A DNA stretch of 64,000 bases from Parasponia andersonii (GCA_002914805.1 JXTB01000025.1:630271-694270), one strand, 5' to 3'; shown: positions 22,793 through 35,392, numbered from the stretch's first letter. The notes: generated from the sequence alone by a model not told the origin. Made by a program: numbers and translations.

Positions 22793-25700
22793 ACATACTA
22801 ACCAACACATGGGCCTATGTATATTAGCATGTTTCATTGAATCTCAACACAAAGTATTCAATAAACTATACACTATATACTATAAAATGATACTTCAAGA
22901 AATTTGTATTATGAAAATAAAGTTAGTTTTTTTAAAATAACTATGCTTCTCAAATTATGTTTAAAATAGCATTTATACAACTTATTTTTAAAATCTTGTT
23001 AAATAAAAGCAGAATGTTACCAATTGCCCCTCCCTTCCCAAAAAAAGAAAAAAAAAAAAAAAAAAAGGGCAAAGCAAAGCAGCATTCAAAGACAATATCA
23101 TCACTGGTGGAAAAAAAATTATGGGATAAACTCGCAAATTACTCTTTCATTGTCTTCTTATGTTTTTTTTTTCCCCTTCTTTTTCAATCCTTTTCAAAAG
23201 CTCTTTGATCATTACCTTCAAAAAAAAAAAAAAAAGGATAGCTATTTGACCGAGTCCATTCATCAAAGCCACATGCGTTGAATGAATTATGTTAGTTTGA
23301 GAAGAAGATTAAAAGAATGAAATTATCATTTTTTAAAAATGAAATTATCATTTTTTAAATGTTGAATAAAAGTATACATTACAAATATGATTTCATGTGT
23401 TGTTTATTAATTAATTATTTTAAAGCCTGTGCTTTTACAGCCCTACTAGTAAGGGTTCAATATATTTGATTTTTACTTTAAATTTAGGATATAAAACAAA
23501 ATAATATCCGTAATTATTATTTTTTATTCGCTCATTCCTATTTTAAATAGACTCCTCTTTAAAATTTAAATTTATAATATTTTTTTAACATATTCCGTCG
23601 TCCCCTTTAAAAGTTACACATTCTTTTTTTTTTTTGAAAGACATTTCAAAATTAGACATCGCTATAAAATTCGAACAAATTTTCTTTTCTTATCCTTTTT
23701 TAAAATTCTTTATTCATTTGTTTTCTTTTTCTATCTTTTGCTTTGACAGGCAATTAAGGCCTGTGGGGGTTATAGCCCCCAATCAATATTTTATTTCCCG
23801 TTTATAAGTTATAAATATTTATAATTATTTTAATCTAAAGAGTAAAGACTTCTAATAATCCCACAACAAATTTAAATAAAAAATAATAATAGCCCCCATA
23901 AAATATTAAAATTCATTTCCACATTAGTCTAAACCCATCCCATCAATAGCCAATGGCTCCAACTCAATTGGAAATTCCAAATAATTAAACTTTTTTAGTT
24001 TAGTTGTGAAATAAATATTAATAAATTAGTTTTTTTTATTAAATATTGTTTGATGGAACTATTAAATACTTACCTTGGAAAAAATAATCTTGAATTTATT
24101 TTTCTCTATTTCTTTAATTTTTAAAAGTGAAGAGTTTCACTCCTATCAAAAGAAAAAAAATAGAGAATTTCACGTTAAGAGCAAGCAGGCGGTAACAAAA
24201 AACAGGGAAAGGAAAACTTTTCATATTTTAGGCAATTAGCATTAGTAACATTGTATTTGCCTGATCTTTTTTTAAGAGGGGGACTCCTTACGAATTTTGG
24301 CAAGTTGGTAAATGGCAAGAGGTAAGTTACAAACAAAACTTGCTTTTTATTATTATTTTGTTTAATTATATTATTAACTCTTGATCTTACTTTATATTTT
24401 TATACTGGTATTATTGTCGTTCTTTACTTGTTTGATTGAGTAAATTATATTATATATTTATTTTGGAGTAGTATTCCCGTTTGTTTCTTTCTCTTTTATT
24501 TTTTTTAAGTATTTTAAATAGTTATTATATTCTTTATGAGTAATATTGCCTTTATTTATTTTAAACTTTTGACAATTTATCTTTTTGTCTTTTTTTTTTT
24601 TGTTTTAACAAAGCTTATTGATATTATTTTTGTGCTTTATCAATATAGCAATTAGCAATTAGCATAAACAATTGTCGGTGACAAATAATATTTCTCATTA
24701 ATTTTGATTTAAAGTTTATTGTAACTATACTTTAAAAAAAAAAAACAATTACTGTAACTATAGAACTCACTACTAGAAAATCTTGGTTCCGTTAATGGCT
24801 TTAATCATCTCAATAATTAGTTATCACTAAAAAAATCAAACCAAATTTCTTTTCCCATCCCTTTTGAAAATCTATTCCTTTGTCTTCTTTTCCTTTAATT
24901 TTTACCTAATAATCAAGATATTTTAATAATTTGTTTTAGAGTCCTTGAGAATTAGAGAGAGAGTTAAAGTTCTTAAATCATTTTAAAGGTTCTTGAGATT
25001 TTTTTAGGGTTCTTGAAAATTAAAGAAAGAGAAATTTGGAGTTCTTGAATCATTTTTAAAGGTTCTACGAATTAGAGAAAGAGAATTAAAAATCCTTGAA
25101 TTATCTTTTGGAGTTTTTGAAAGAAAGAAAGTTTAAATTTTGAATTTATAGTATGTTCATCTATCACTATATGAACTTCATTTAACTACAAGTATTTTTA
25201 TTAATTATGATTTTTTTCAATGATTTTTTTTTATGATTTACGTTTAAGGGGTGTAAAAAGAAAAAATAACACAGTTAAGATATAATATTATAATTATTTT
25301 GTATTATTTGTGCTCATTTTTATCATTTTATATGAGGTTATTATTATTTTTTAGAAATTAGTAATTGAGGGATAGGAAGAGAAAAAAAAAAAAAGAAGAG
25401 GTATCAACAAAACCATCCTTAATGAAATCTTGATCAATGTGTGTGTGTGTTTTTTTTTTAATTTACTTGAAAAAAATATATTTTAAATCAAGAAAACATC
25501 TGCCTCAAAAAAAAAAAAAAAGAACGTTCTTCTCCAAATCTTTTAATATCCTATCATTCAAACAGAATTCTAGAACACCATGCATAGTTTACAAAGAGAA
25601 AAGTGGAAATAAATAAGAAAAACATGCTTTTAGGCACCAAGGATTCTAAAATTATGCTATCAAGCTGCCTCGTGACCATACGTCCTTCCCTTAACTCCCA

Positions 25701-25839
25701 ATTGCTCCAATGACTAAGGTTATAGAATTAATTTTGTTGATAATCACACTCATTCGTCTTTAAACTGTGGTTTAAAGTTTGAATTCGGAAAAAAAAAAAT
25801 CCCCAAAACTCCACATCATCTAAGGCTCTAAGAAATAAT
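22793..25839. other. AT-rich intergenic DNA
   Basis: No gene is supported. It includes several A or T runs (23041-23067, 23221-23236), a small duplication AATGAAATTATCATTTTTTAA near 23317-23360, and the degenerate array listed separately at 24941-25130. The small hairpin GGGGGTTATAGCCCCC at about 23765-23781 is too short to interpret. Confidence 0.5.
24941..25130. repeat. Degenerate tandem array, about 72 bp period
   Basis: The phrase AGTTCTT(A/G)AATCATTTT(T)AAAGGTTCT occurs at 24968 and 25040, and the companion phrase GAATTAGAGA(A/G)AGAG recurs between and after them. The units have drifted by substitutions and indels. No coding frame is kept. Confidence 0.7.
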
Positions 25840-27080
25840 AACATGCAATATATAAAATTACAAAATAATATATAAAGTTACAAAATAATTTAACAAATAC
25901 TTACAATAAACTTTTAAATTTACCAAAATTTTGGTCCAATATGCTTAATACGAAACTATATTCGTCCCAAAAAAAAATATCCTACACAAACAATAACTAC
26001 ATTAATAGTCAAGGTTTATGTGATAAGCAATATCTTTAAAACTAATTTGTTCCTTCTGGTAGAATGTTTAAGAAATTGCAAACGTCAGTTTCCCAAGATA
26101 CAATGACAAGAATAGCAAGTGAACCACCAACACTTGTACTTTACGAACTGGATTGTCACGAACTCTAACACGTTAAGAATTCTAGCTATCCTAGAAATTC
26201 AAATAACAATAGCTAAAACTAAAAACTGTCGGCAACAGGAAGAAAGAACTATAGAGAAAACTAGAGAGAAGAGGAAAGCTCTCGGATTTGGATGTATAAA
26301 ATGAAGAGTAGGAGGTCTCCTTTTATAGCTTATGAAAATATAGGTTACCATTCTTGCTCTCAACGGGCATTATTCTCATAAAATCAAAAATGGCTGTTGT
26401 GTTGTTGAAACTGCCCAAAATGCTAGCCACAAATGCAATCTTATTTAAAGCAAGGTATAAGTGTAAGTTATAAAATTTTGTAACTGGTCTATTTTATAAA
26501 GCAAAAACGTAAATGGAAGAAGCTTTATAACTGGTCTATTTTATGAAGCAAAAACGTAAATGGAAGAAAAAAGAAATTAAACAATAACAAAAAGTTGGAA
26601 TTGGGCTTATTATGGTCCAATTTTTGATTGAGCATTCATGTCCACTGGTGTGAGCACACATGAGTCCATATAAATTCAAGTGCACACTTGGGAGAACATC
26701 TATGATAGTTATTCTTACTACCATCACAAAACATTAGCTTATATATGCCACTTGATCTAAGTATTTTCCACCAATATAAGACTTAAGCATTTTACTTTCA
26801 TTTTTTCATTTCAATAGTATACATTTGAGCAATAATTTCTGATTCATCTATATACCAGTTTGAGCGTATGAATAAATGAGATCAATATTATCGCAGAATA
26901 GAACAAAAATTCACCAATATATTTTATTAACAAGACGTGAGTTTGACTTAATTTTTAACTTCAAAATAATTCATAAAAATGGATTTTATAACACATATTT
27001 AGACTTTACAAAATTTACAAATTTCCAAGCTCAAGACAAGTCCAATAACAAAACCCATTTCTTAGCCTATTTTCTAATCA
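25840..27080 (-). mobile_element. Decayed third copy of the solo-LTR family
   Basis: Diverged but colinear with 21656-22792: it shares the AACATGCAATATATAAA start, the GTCAGTTTCCCAAGATACAA block (near 26085-26105), the TGTGAGCACACATGAGTCC block (near 26650) and the TGAGCGTATGAATAAATGAG block (near 26860). On the minus strand it keeps TATAAAAGGAGACC near 26310-26325. The outer termini are eroded, so the ends given are approximate and no target duplication is seen. A 40-bp internal duplication is listed separately. Confidence 0.8.
26481..26567. repeat. Internal tandem duplication in the decayed LTR
   Basis: TAACTGGTCTATTTTATAAA at 26481 begins a 40-bp unit repeated from 26528 with a single difference (A to G). 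The copies are separated by 7 bp. Confidence 0.9.
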
Positions 27081-27684
27081 GAGTCAACATGTATCTCACT
27101 TCGGAACAAAACGGAAATAAATTTATTCTTAAAAATATGAACTCCTTTCTATTATATTTAGAAAGATGCGCTTCTCAACGATGTAAGCTTATACCTTGAA
27201 AAAAAGAACAATGTACATATTATGTATGGGTACAAAATTGGGAATTACTATGGCATAAATATACATGCATTACAAGAATACTTGAAATGGAGTTCTTTTT
27301 TATTTTTTTTTCAATTCAAATATCATTAACTCGTATAACTATTCAACTTCTCCCAAAAATGAACCAGGAACAATAAATTTTTATTTAAAAACAAATCTCT
27401 CTTTTTTTTTTATTTAAAACAAAAAAGAAAAAGAAAAAGGAAGAACATTGTAGTCATCGTCGTAGTACTGCAGTAGTGTGGCATAAGCTCAGACTCCATA
27501 CATGTTTTTTTTTTTCCTTTTTTCTTTAAAGAAATCTTTAAAGAGATTTAGAGATTTAGCTATAATTTTCAAAACATGCATATCTACTTAAATCAATTCA
27601 TCTATCGAGTTTTCTCTTATTTTACTACAATATTTGCAAAATTGAGGTATATTTAAAATGAGCCTAAAATTAGAGTTGAGACCA

Positions 27685-28641
27685 TGTTTGGTAGGACTTA
27701 AATAAGAAAAGAAGAAAATAAAAAGTATGAGAGATGGAAAATGGGAGTGATAGGGAAATTTCCTGATACATAGGATGGAAAAAAAAATAAGTAAGAGTTT
27801 TTTTTTTTTTGTAAAATACACATTTATCATAGTGTATTTTAGGAAATATACTTTTTTTAATAATTTTTTGATAAATACACATTTTAAGTTTTAAATTATC
27901 TTAAATACAAAAATGTCACTAGCACTTCTCCTGTTAAGAGTCCATATTCCAACTATATAGGGAAAGTAGAGTTGCTAGACTCCTTGTCTAGCGCTCTTAA
28001 CATTATGTATAACTCAGAATATTTAAATGGGAATCCATATCTAGTTAGATAAGAGAAGTAGAATTATTAGATACATTGTTCAGTACTATTTGACACTCGT
28101 GTCTAGCGCTCTTGATACCTTATTTAGCACTAAAAATTCAAATTTCTTCTTCTGTTTTTTTTTTTTTTGCTAGAGATGCTAGACACATTTGTCTAGCGTC
28201 TAACACTATGTCTAGCACTTTAACTTAAGGGTGTATAAATCCTTTTACAATTCTTTTTTTTTTCAAAAAAAAAAAAGGCGTAGTTACCTAAAAACTATTG
28301 AGAGTGTTGTATTTTCTAAAATTGACTATATAAAAGGTGTATTTCACCTAATTTTCCAAATAAGTATTAGGTGAAATTACAATTTAGTTATTTTAAATAT
28401 TATATTTTGAAATTAAGGACAAATTAGCAGTTTTATTTTGGCTCCAAGTCTGTATAAGTTTTCTCAAAACTTTTCCTTCCAATTTGGAGAGTTCTGAATT
28501 TGGTGGAGTGCAAACTTGCTTTTTTCTTATTCCTTTTCCCGTAAATCCCATTATCTCTCCTATAAAATGACATATTTCTCACTTTCTCTCCAAATTCCCC
28601 TGTACATTTTCTTTTCTATCCATTTTCCCCTCTACCAAACA
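27685..28641. mobile_element. MITE-like element with TGTTTGGTAG ends
   Basis: The left end reads TGTTTGGTAGGAC and the right end CTACCAAACA, followed inward by purine-rich and pyrimidine-rich matching arms (GAGATGGAAAATGGG at left; CCATTTTCCCC at right). The interior holds a recurring TCTAGCGCTCTT motif (see findings). It encodes nothing. Related ends occur at 43693-44018 and near 60596. No clear 8-bp target duplication was found, so superfamily (hAT-like by end sequence) is a guess. Confidence 0.55.
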
Positions 28642-29714
28642 TAATAAGCGATGTTCATTTAAAAAATAAAAAAGCTGGGCCTTCTAGGCCCGTCTAATAG
28701 TTATGTATTTTTGAGGCCCTATTTTAGAGCTCTTGACTTTCAGATCCAAATCAAAGAGTGGATTTTTTTTTGGACAAATGTTTAGTAAAATTACTTTCAA
28801 AAGAATTAATTAATCAAAGAATTAATCCTCCCTTCATTGGGTAATTTATGTTTTATAAAAAGTTCTCAGATTATTTATCATAAATTCAGAACGAATCTTT
28901 TTTGTGCATGAATAAATGCAGACATTTTTTGTTTTGAATGTCTTTGTGTACTATGTGAAGGATTCTGCAAAATAATATATTCTAAATAAATAAATAAAAA
29001 AGAAATAAAATCATTTTCCTAACATTCCCTTCCAAACCCATTACAGATTAATAAATATATCCTTAGTTATTAGGCATTTGGTATTTTATTGGCAACTTTT
29101 TTCATTTTTATTTTACCAATCAATTCGTGATTTTTTATGACCGGTCATTTAGTACTAGATACATATTTATTCTTCAAAAGAATAGCTTATTAGATTATTA
29201 GAACTCCAAAAATACCAAATGAAATAGCTTATTAGATTATTAAGTTATAAAAAAGTAAAAAAAAAAAAAAGAAAGAAAAAACAGGCCAAGTGCCATACAC
29301 TACACTCTCTCTTAAGTAATTAAGTTATAAGTTTGTTATAATCGGTGGTGACAGACGTGTTATCCGAACAAAGTACCGCCCGTGTTTGAATTGAACATTC
29401 CCTAATGCGCACGGTTTCTAGGAGAGACCTATCTCACGTATTCACTACCGCCAGTTGTCCCTCCTCTCAATCTTCAATTCACGTTTCTTTTTATTATTTA
29501 AAATAAATACAATCACTCAAACTCTGATTATTTATTTATTAACCTTAACAATTCTTAGTTAGTACAAAGCTCGAGCACTGTTTATAATTTTGGAGAGATT
29601 AAATGTTTAAATTATAATATTTATGTTATTTTTTTTTATATTTAGAATAAGTGATGGTCATTGTTTAAACTCCTTTTTAAAAAAAAAAAATTAACACCAA
29701 TTCAAATATTTTTA
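28642..29714. other. AT-rich intergenic DNA
   Basis: No gene is supported. A short direct repeat AATAGCTTATTAGATTATTA occurs near 29183 and 29225. A patch at about 29340-29470 is less AT-rich but has no coding frame. Confidence 0.5.
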
Positions 29715-30227
29715 GGGTTGAATAGCAATTCGGCTGATTTTAAGCTCAAAACTCAATAAATGCCTATAGCCAACTTTTTATAGCCAAATAACTCATGTAA
29801 AGACCCCTTGAAAGTCTATACCAAAAATATCATTACTGAATCATATTTCCTAACTTTTCACGCTTAAGAGGAAAAAAAATATGTATTACAATTTTCTTCC
29901 TCTGTAAATCTTCACCGACATCAATTTCTTCTTCTTTTTTAATAGTGTCAACGCCAGAGTTTCACTATTGTTGGATATGGAATGGACTTTAATCTAAAAC
30001 GATCTTCAATTTATGAGTTAAACTACAAACATCAAAGCTCTGTCAATAAAGATTAAAGCTCCATTAAGAATTTTTCAAATTCTATTAATAAACTTACATA
30101 TCTAAAGGTAAATCAACATCGATTGATCTTCATTTTTTTTATCAATTTTTGTTTTAGGTTTTTAATAGATTCATTTTTGTTATTTGATTATTTTTAGGTG
30201 AAATACTTAGATTCAATCGCTTTTAAG

Positions 30228-30610
30228 GTTATAGTTTTTGGTAAATTCAATTGAAAATTTAGGGGATTTTTATTTTTAGTTGATGAATTCCTATTTTAAT
30301 TCATGACTATGGTGAAAAATATGAGTTTTGGTATATGTCAGATCTGATCTAACTCGTGTAAAATTCGATTCATAGTTTTTTATATATGATACATTGAAAT
30401 TTGGATGCAGATTATGACATTGTTCTTATGAGGTTCTAATTTTTGGTATATTTAATTGAAAATTTAGGGATTTTTATTTTTTATTGAGGAATTCCTATTT
30501 TAGTTCATAATTATGGTAAAAAATATAAGTTTTGATATGTGTTAAATTTGATCTAACTTGTATAAATTGATTCATGATTTTTTATATTATGTACATAGAA
30601 TTTTGAATGA
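30228..30610. repeat. Direct duplication, about 205 bp unit
   Basis: Two successive copies share the phrases TTTTTGGTA, ATTGAAAATTTAGGG, GAATTCCTATTTTA and TATAAGTTTTG/TATGAGTTTTG in the same order, offset by about 205 bp (TTGAAAATTT at 30251; its counterpart from 30456). Divergence is moderate. Confidence 0.75.
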
Positions 30611-30714
30611 ATTCATGACATTTTTGTTCTGGTATATAATCATAATTTGAGAGAATCTGGTGGAAATTTGAATATGAAAGAATTTCGAGTTTGATAAAGT
30701 ATCTATTTGATACA

Positions 30715-31345
30715 TATTTGATTTCCATTTAGTTTATAAACTTGTGTCCTTGGTTCATGAAATTATGTGCATAGTTTATAAAATAGTCAATATGGTTCAT
30801 AACTTTATATCTTTAGTTCATAAAATTGTCATTCATATATGAGAATATATATATCATACAAATTCGTTCTTGGCACATTGTATTCCTAACTTTAAGTCTT
30901 TAGTTCATATATTTTAGTCTTTGGTTCAAATTCATAACTTATTTGGTTTATAAAATTTTATCTCTAGTTCATAAAGTTGTCAGTGTGGTTAATAAGTTTG
31001 TCTATTTGGTTCATAAAGTTATACTTCAAATATGAGAATATATCTCCTTGAAAATTTTATATTTAGTATATAAAATTAGGTATCTGGTTCTATTTGATTT
31101 TCTTGCTGATATTATTCTGTTTGGTTCATAAATTTATATTTTTAGTTCATGAATTTGTGAGTGTAGTTCATGACATTACAGTTATGGTTTATATGTACTA
31201 TGTATCCCTTATTTAATTTATTCAGTTCCTAAATTTATTTATATAGTTCATAAATTTATCAATTTATGTTTGTTTTTTGTTCAAAATCTATTTAATTTGT
31301 ATTTAATTAATAAGTTTATATTTTTGGTTCATAACTTTGTGTATT
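30715..31345. repeat. Dense degenerate array of GGTTCATAAA/AGTTCATAAA motifs
   Basis: The motif (A/G)GTTCATAAA, followed by a T-rich spacer, recurs roughly every 25-45 bp through this stretch. In the right half of the same region (32240-33030) the complementary form, ACCAAAAATTCAT or similar, recurs more sparsely. Such clustered subterminal motifs can bind transposases; that role here is inference. Confidence 0.7.
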
Positions 31346-31424
31346 TGTTTGAAATTTCATTATGGTATATGTTAATTTGAACATGGTATATGATTTTTAA
31401 TACATAATACATGATTTGTATGTA

Positions 31425-31580
31425 AAATCTGACAACTTCTCTCGCGAAAATAGAACTGATTGTGGAATATTTGTAATAAAAAAAACAACGGCATTAATGA
31501 TAAATGTCAACATAAAAGAAATAACGCAAGATAAAATTGTATTCTATTGGCAAAAGATAGTCATAGAACTCTATCACTAG
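31425..31580 (+). pseudogene. Fragment of a Ulp1 (C48) cysteine-protease C-terminus
   Basis: One frame reads through RTDCGIFVIKK at about 31452-31484 and then VFYWQKIVIELY before TAG at 31578. The DCGxFV signature holds the catalytic Cys of Ulp1/SENP peptidases, and the W-x-K/R-x(2,3)-ELY tail is typical of the copies carried by plant transposons. The catalytic His and Asp region upstream is not recognisable. Only about 50 codons remain, so the call rests on one motif and its tail. Confidence 0.45.
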
Positions 31581-33672
31581 GTCAAAGACATGATGAGAAG
31601 GGGATGCAGAAGTGATCCGGAAACACAAAATGAACGTGATATGAAACATATGCTCTTATTTTGGTTTAGCAAAAATAATATAGTTTTTAGAGTTTGACAA
31701 AGATTATTGTACTAAATACTTTTAAGTGTGAAGATATTCAACATTAGACAATTTTATCCTTGGTTTATGTGTTTTATGTAATGCAATTTGATATAAATCT
31801 AAATTGTTACTTACTTGCTTATGGTAATTTACTTTGTGATGTACACTCGAATAATTTTTTTAAAAAAAGTTAAAATTGTTTAGGAATGATTATATATATT
31901 GAAAAAATTCTCACTTTATGATATATAATATTTTGAACTAGGTACATAAGATTTTATTCATGGTTTATTCTAATAAGAACTAGGTATATAACTTCTAATA
32001 CTTTGATAGGATATACGAACTACTATACTCAAATACCATAACCTAACTAAGGGATAGTATATAAATTTATCATTTCAAACACAATATATATGTTTATATA
32101 TAATCACTCAACTCCAAAAATCATCCATAATATTTTTTTTTTACTACTTCATGAGAGTTCGCCAACAATATATGCATTTAGATATAATCTGTTATATATA
32201 TTATACACAATAATGATTTTTTTTGTTCCACCAACAAAAAATAAATTCAATAATATATCAAGGAATCTAGTGCATAGCCTTATATACTATGACAAAATTC
32301 AATATACCAAAACCAAAAATTCATGTATCTGAAAGTATAAATACTTATAAACAAGATAATAATATCAAATATCTAAAGTAATAAATTTAGTATACAACCA
32401 CATATACAAAGACCAAAAATTCATATACCTAGTTATAAAAAAAAAAACTCATTCGTTTCAAAATAAAACAAGCTATAAACTCAATACAAAAAAAAAAATA
32501 ATGATGCCTATGTCTCATAAACTGATATCATTGGCTTACAATAACGCTATCATTCAATGGAAGCTCCAAATGCCATAAAAAAGTACTTCAAATTTCATCT
32601 TCATTAACATCAACTTTATAATCAGTATATAAACCTGTACGAAGAAACTAAGAAACACATTAATAAAAAAAATAATTTCATATCTACGAGTTCAGAAGAT
32701 GCATACATACATATACCAAGATAAAAAAAAAACTTGTATTAAACATAAAAAATCATGTATCATAAAAAAACTAGAACAAAATAACAATATAGCTGAGTTT
32801 AAACTCCTGATTAATAATAACAAAATAATTAATATATTAATCAACAATAACCACACAATATATACCATAAAAAAAAATAATGATACAAAGACCAAGAATA
32901 TATGAACCAAACAAGAAATATAGACTATATTCAACATCAAATACTAGTGAACAGTATTACTATATACTACAAAATAGATCACATATATTACTATAAATAT
33001 CACATATACTACGACTAAAAATTAATGAACTATTGCCAATTATAAAAACTAATTTTAAAACACATAACAAAATACAATAAAACGAATAAGGCCTAACAAA
33101 AAATAATATTATACTTAAATTAAAATTAGTTATAACATGAACTCTCAATATAAATGAAAATCTCCAAAACTAATATACAATATAATCAAATCAAAATCAA
33201 GAGAATAATACATATCGAAACAAAATCAAAATAAAAAATGTCAGAGATTCGACCAAAGCAAATGCACAAATAGTCAAAAACGTCAGAGATCTGAGAAAAT
33301 AAACAAATAGACCCCAAAGAAGACGATAATGAATCAAACAACACCAGAGAAGAAGAATAATAGAGATATGCGCTGGAAAAACACACGAAGTTACTATAAA
33401 TCCAAAGAAAACTATGGATATTGGATAGAAAAATAATGGAAGAATGGATAACGAGAGGAATTCAGAAAAAAAACGAAGAAAATAAAGAGAGAATAACGAG
33501 AGATTATAGAAAATAAAAAAGATAAACAAAAAAAATAAATTATTTTATTAAGAACAAAAATTAAAAAGTATAAATTAATTAGACGATGATTTTTAAATAG
33601 AAGACTTATAGCTATAAATTTTAAATTTTGAACACATATTTTGAAAATTTGGTCATGTACCGTATTTCCTCG

Positions 33673-34029
33673 TATTTTTATTTTTATTTCTTCAAAACTT
33701 TTGACTATTACCAGGAGTTTCAACTTTCAACTTTCACGCGCATTATAGGCATCAGCAGGTACCTCACTCTACAAAAATTCCATTACTAACAATCCACAAG
33801 ATCCCACCACGTCATCAGCATCAAATAGTAAATCATACGTGTCAAACTCCTATTGCATGAAGTATATAGTCACACGTTTGGAGTTCCCATACAATCCTGG
33901 CCTGCGCCGTTCCGTCTTTGATTGCTTCCTCACCAAGTCTCCTCCTTCGTATATATACTCTCACGAACAAACGAAAGCCTACTTAACTCTCTCCCTCCCA
34001 AACACCTGGATCCACCTGAAACCACCGCC
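33673..34029 (+). promoter_or_regulatory. OXI1 upstream region and 5' leader
   Basis: A TATATATA box at 33950-33957 lies 73-80 bp before the ATG, implying a short leader of about 40-50 nt without an upstream ATG. Several TTGAC-like or TCAAC-like cores lie upstream (for example near 33715-33740), but W-box function cannot be judged by eye. Confidence 0.45.
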
Positions 34030-35392
34030 ATGATCGACGACGAAGAGCTCCAACGCCGGAACGTCCCTGATCTGAGCTTCGACCGCCTCACGGTGCTTTC
34101 CCCATTGGGCCGGGGTGCCAAGGGCGTGGTCTTCCTCGTCAAAGACGAAGACCGCGACGAGATTCTTGCTCTGAAGGTAATCTCCAAGGCTCTGATCGAG
34201 AAGAAAGGGAAGGCCGCCGACGGAGACGAGTACCGGAGAGTCTGCTTCGAGCAAGGAGTCCTCAGCCGTCTCCGCCACCCGCTTCTGCCGAGACTGCGCG
34301 GCGTTTTGGACTCGGAGAAGCTTGTTGGCTACGCCATTGATTACTGCTCCGGCCGAGATCTTAACGTCCTCCGGAAAAGACAGACTGAGAAAATGTTCTC
34401 CGATGATATAATCAGGTGACTTGATCGATCTGATTCTTCTTCTTCTTGGATCAATTTTGCCCTAATTTGATTTGGTTATGACTGAATTTGAATTTTGTTA
34501 TAGGTTTTACGCAGCGGAGTTGGTTCTTGCGTTGGAATATTTGCACAAATTAGGGATTGTTTACAGAGACTTGAAGCCGGAGAACGTAATGGTTCAAGAA
34601 AATGGCCACATTATGATCGTCGATTTCGACCTCTCCACAAAGCTCTCCCCCAAATCGACTCCTCACTCTTCTCCGAGTTCGTCCAACTCGGCCTTGACCT
34701 CCAACACAGTGGCGAGCAAGAAACGGTTCTCGCCGTTCCACCGATTCTGCAACTCGGGGATTTCGCCTGAAGACTCGGCCTCGCAGGCCGGACTCAGCCT
34801 CAACTCGGCGCGGACCGAGTCCAACTCAACCGAGAGATCGAATTCGTTCGTCGGAACCGAGGAGTACGTGGCGCCGGAGATTGTCTCGGGCGACGGCCAC
34901 GACTTCGCCGTCGACTGGTGGTCGCTCGGGGTGGTCCTGTATGAAATGCTGTACGGAGCGACGCCGTTTCGGGGGACGAATCGGAAGGAGACGTTTTACC
35001 GGATCCTGACGAAGTCGCCGGAGCTAACCGGGGAGCCGACGCCGCTGAGGGACTTGATCGGGAAACTTCTAGAGAAAGACCCGAAGCAGAGAATCCAAGT
35101 GGAGGAGATCAAGGGCCACGATTTCTTTAGGGGGGTTGAGTGGGAATCAGTGGTGCAGATCTCGAGGCCACCATTTATTCCGGAGAATGATGAGAAGGGT
35201 AAAGAAGGAATTGCGAATATTGATGTGGAGTCGGTCGTACAAGGAATATTCGGAAACGGTGAAGTTGACAAGTGCAAAAGTGAGCACGAGAAGCATGGTG
35301 GTATAGAAGAGGCGGAAGATGTAAATACAAAGACTTGGGTTGGAGAATTCAATCACCATCCCACCCAAACGGATCATTTTCTAGTATTTTGA
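34030..35392 (+). CDS. OXI1: AGC-family Ser/Thr kinase, OXI1-like
   Basis: Two exons, 34030-34415 and 34504-35392, join in phase 2 to encode 424 residues (Arabidopsis OXI1/AGC2-1 is 421). The Gly-rich loop is LGRGAKGVVF (26-35), the ATP-anchoring Lys is K49 in ALKV, the catalytic loop is YRDLKPEN with D151, and the metal-binding motif is DFD at 169-171, the plant AGCVIII variant of DFG. A Ser-rich insert follows DFD before the activation segment SNSFVGTEEYVAPE, also an AGCVIII trait. The protein ends in FLVF, a hydrophobic PIF motif that docks PDK1. In Arabidopsis the kinase acts downstream of PDK1 and H2O2 to switch on MAP kinases in defence and root-hair growth (family knowledge). The start is the first ATG after the TATA box. 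UCN/UCNL kinases are the nearest alternative, but the insert and C-terminal phrases fit OXI1 better. Confidence 0.93.

Larger units (their letters stand above)
29715..33672. mobile_element. Decayed DNA-transposon-like region (possible MULE)
   Basis: About 4 kb with three linked signs: a Ulp1-type protease remnant near the middle (31425-31580), arrays of the hexamer TTCATA in the left half and its complement TATGAA in the right half, and a possible 8-bp duplication TATTTTTA just outside both ends (29707-29714 and 33673-33680). The outer sequences GGGTTGAATAGC and, inverted, CGAGGAAATACG are only weakly alike, and an 8-bp AT match is weak in such DNA. Plant MULE and CACTA elements often carry a captured Ulp1 domain (established). 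Boundaries and superfamily are inference. Confidence 0.35.

Noticed and set aside
32090-33723. Several ORFs of 60-110 codons on both strands
   Set aside because: Made of Ile, Leu, Phe, Tyr, Asn and Lys from AT-rich DNA, overlapping in opposite strands, with no conserved motif.
33922-34029. Upstream in-frame extension of OXI1
   Set aside because: It would begin at TTG, upstream of the predicted TATA box, and orthologues start at the ATG at 34030.
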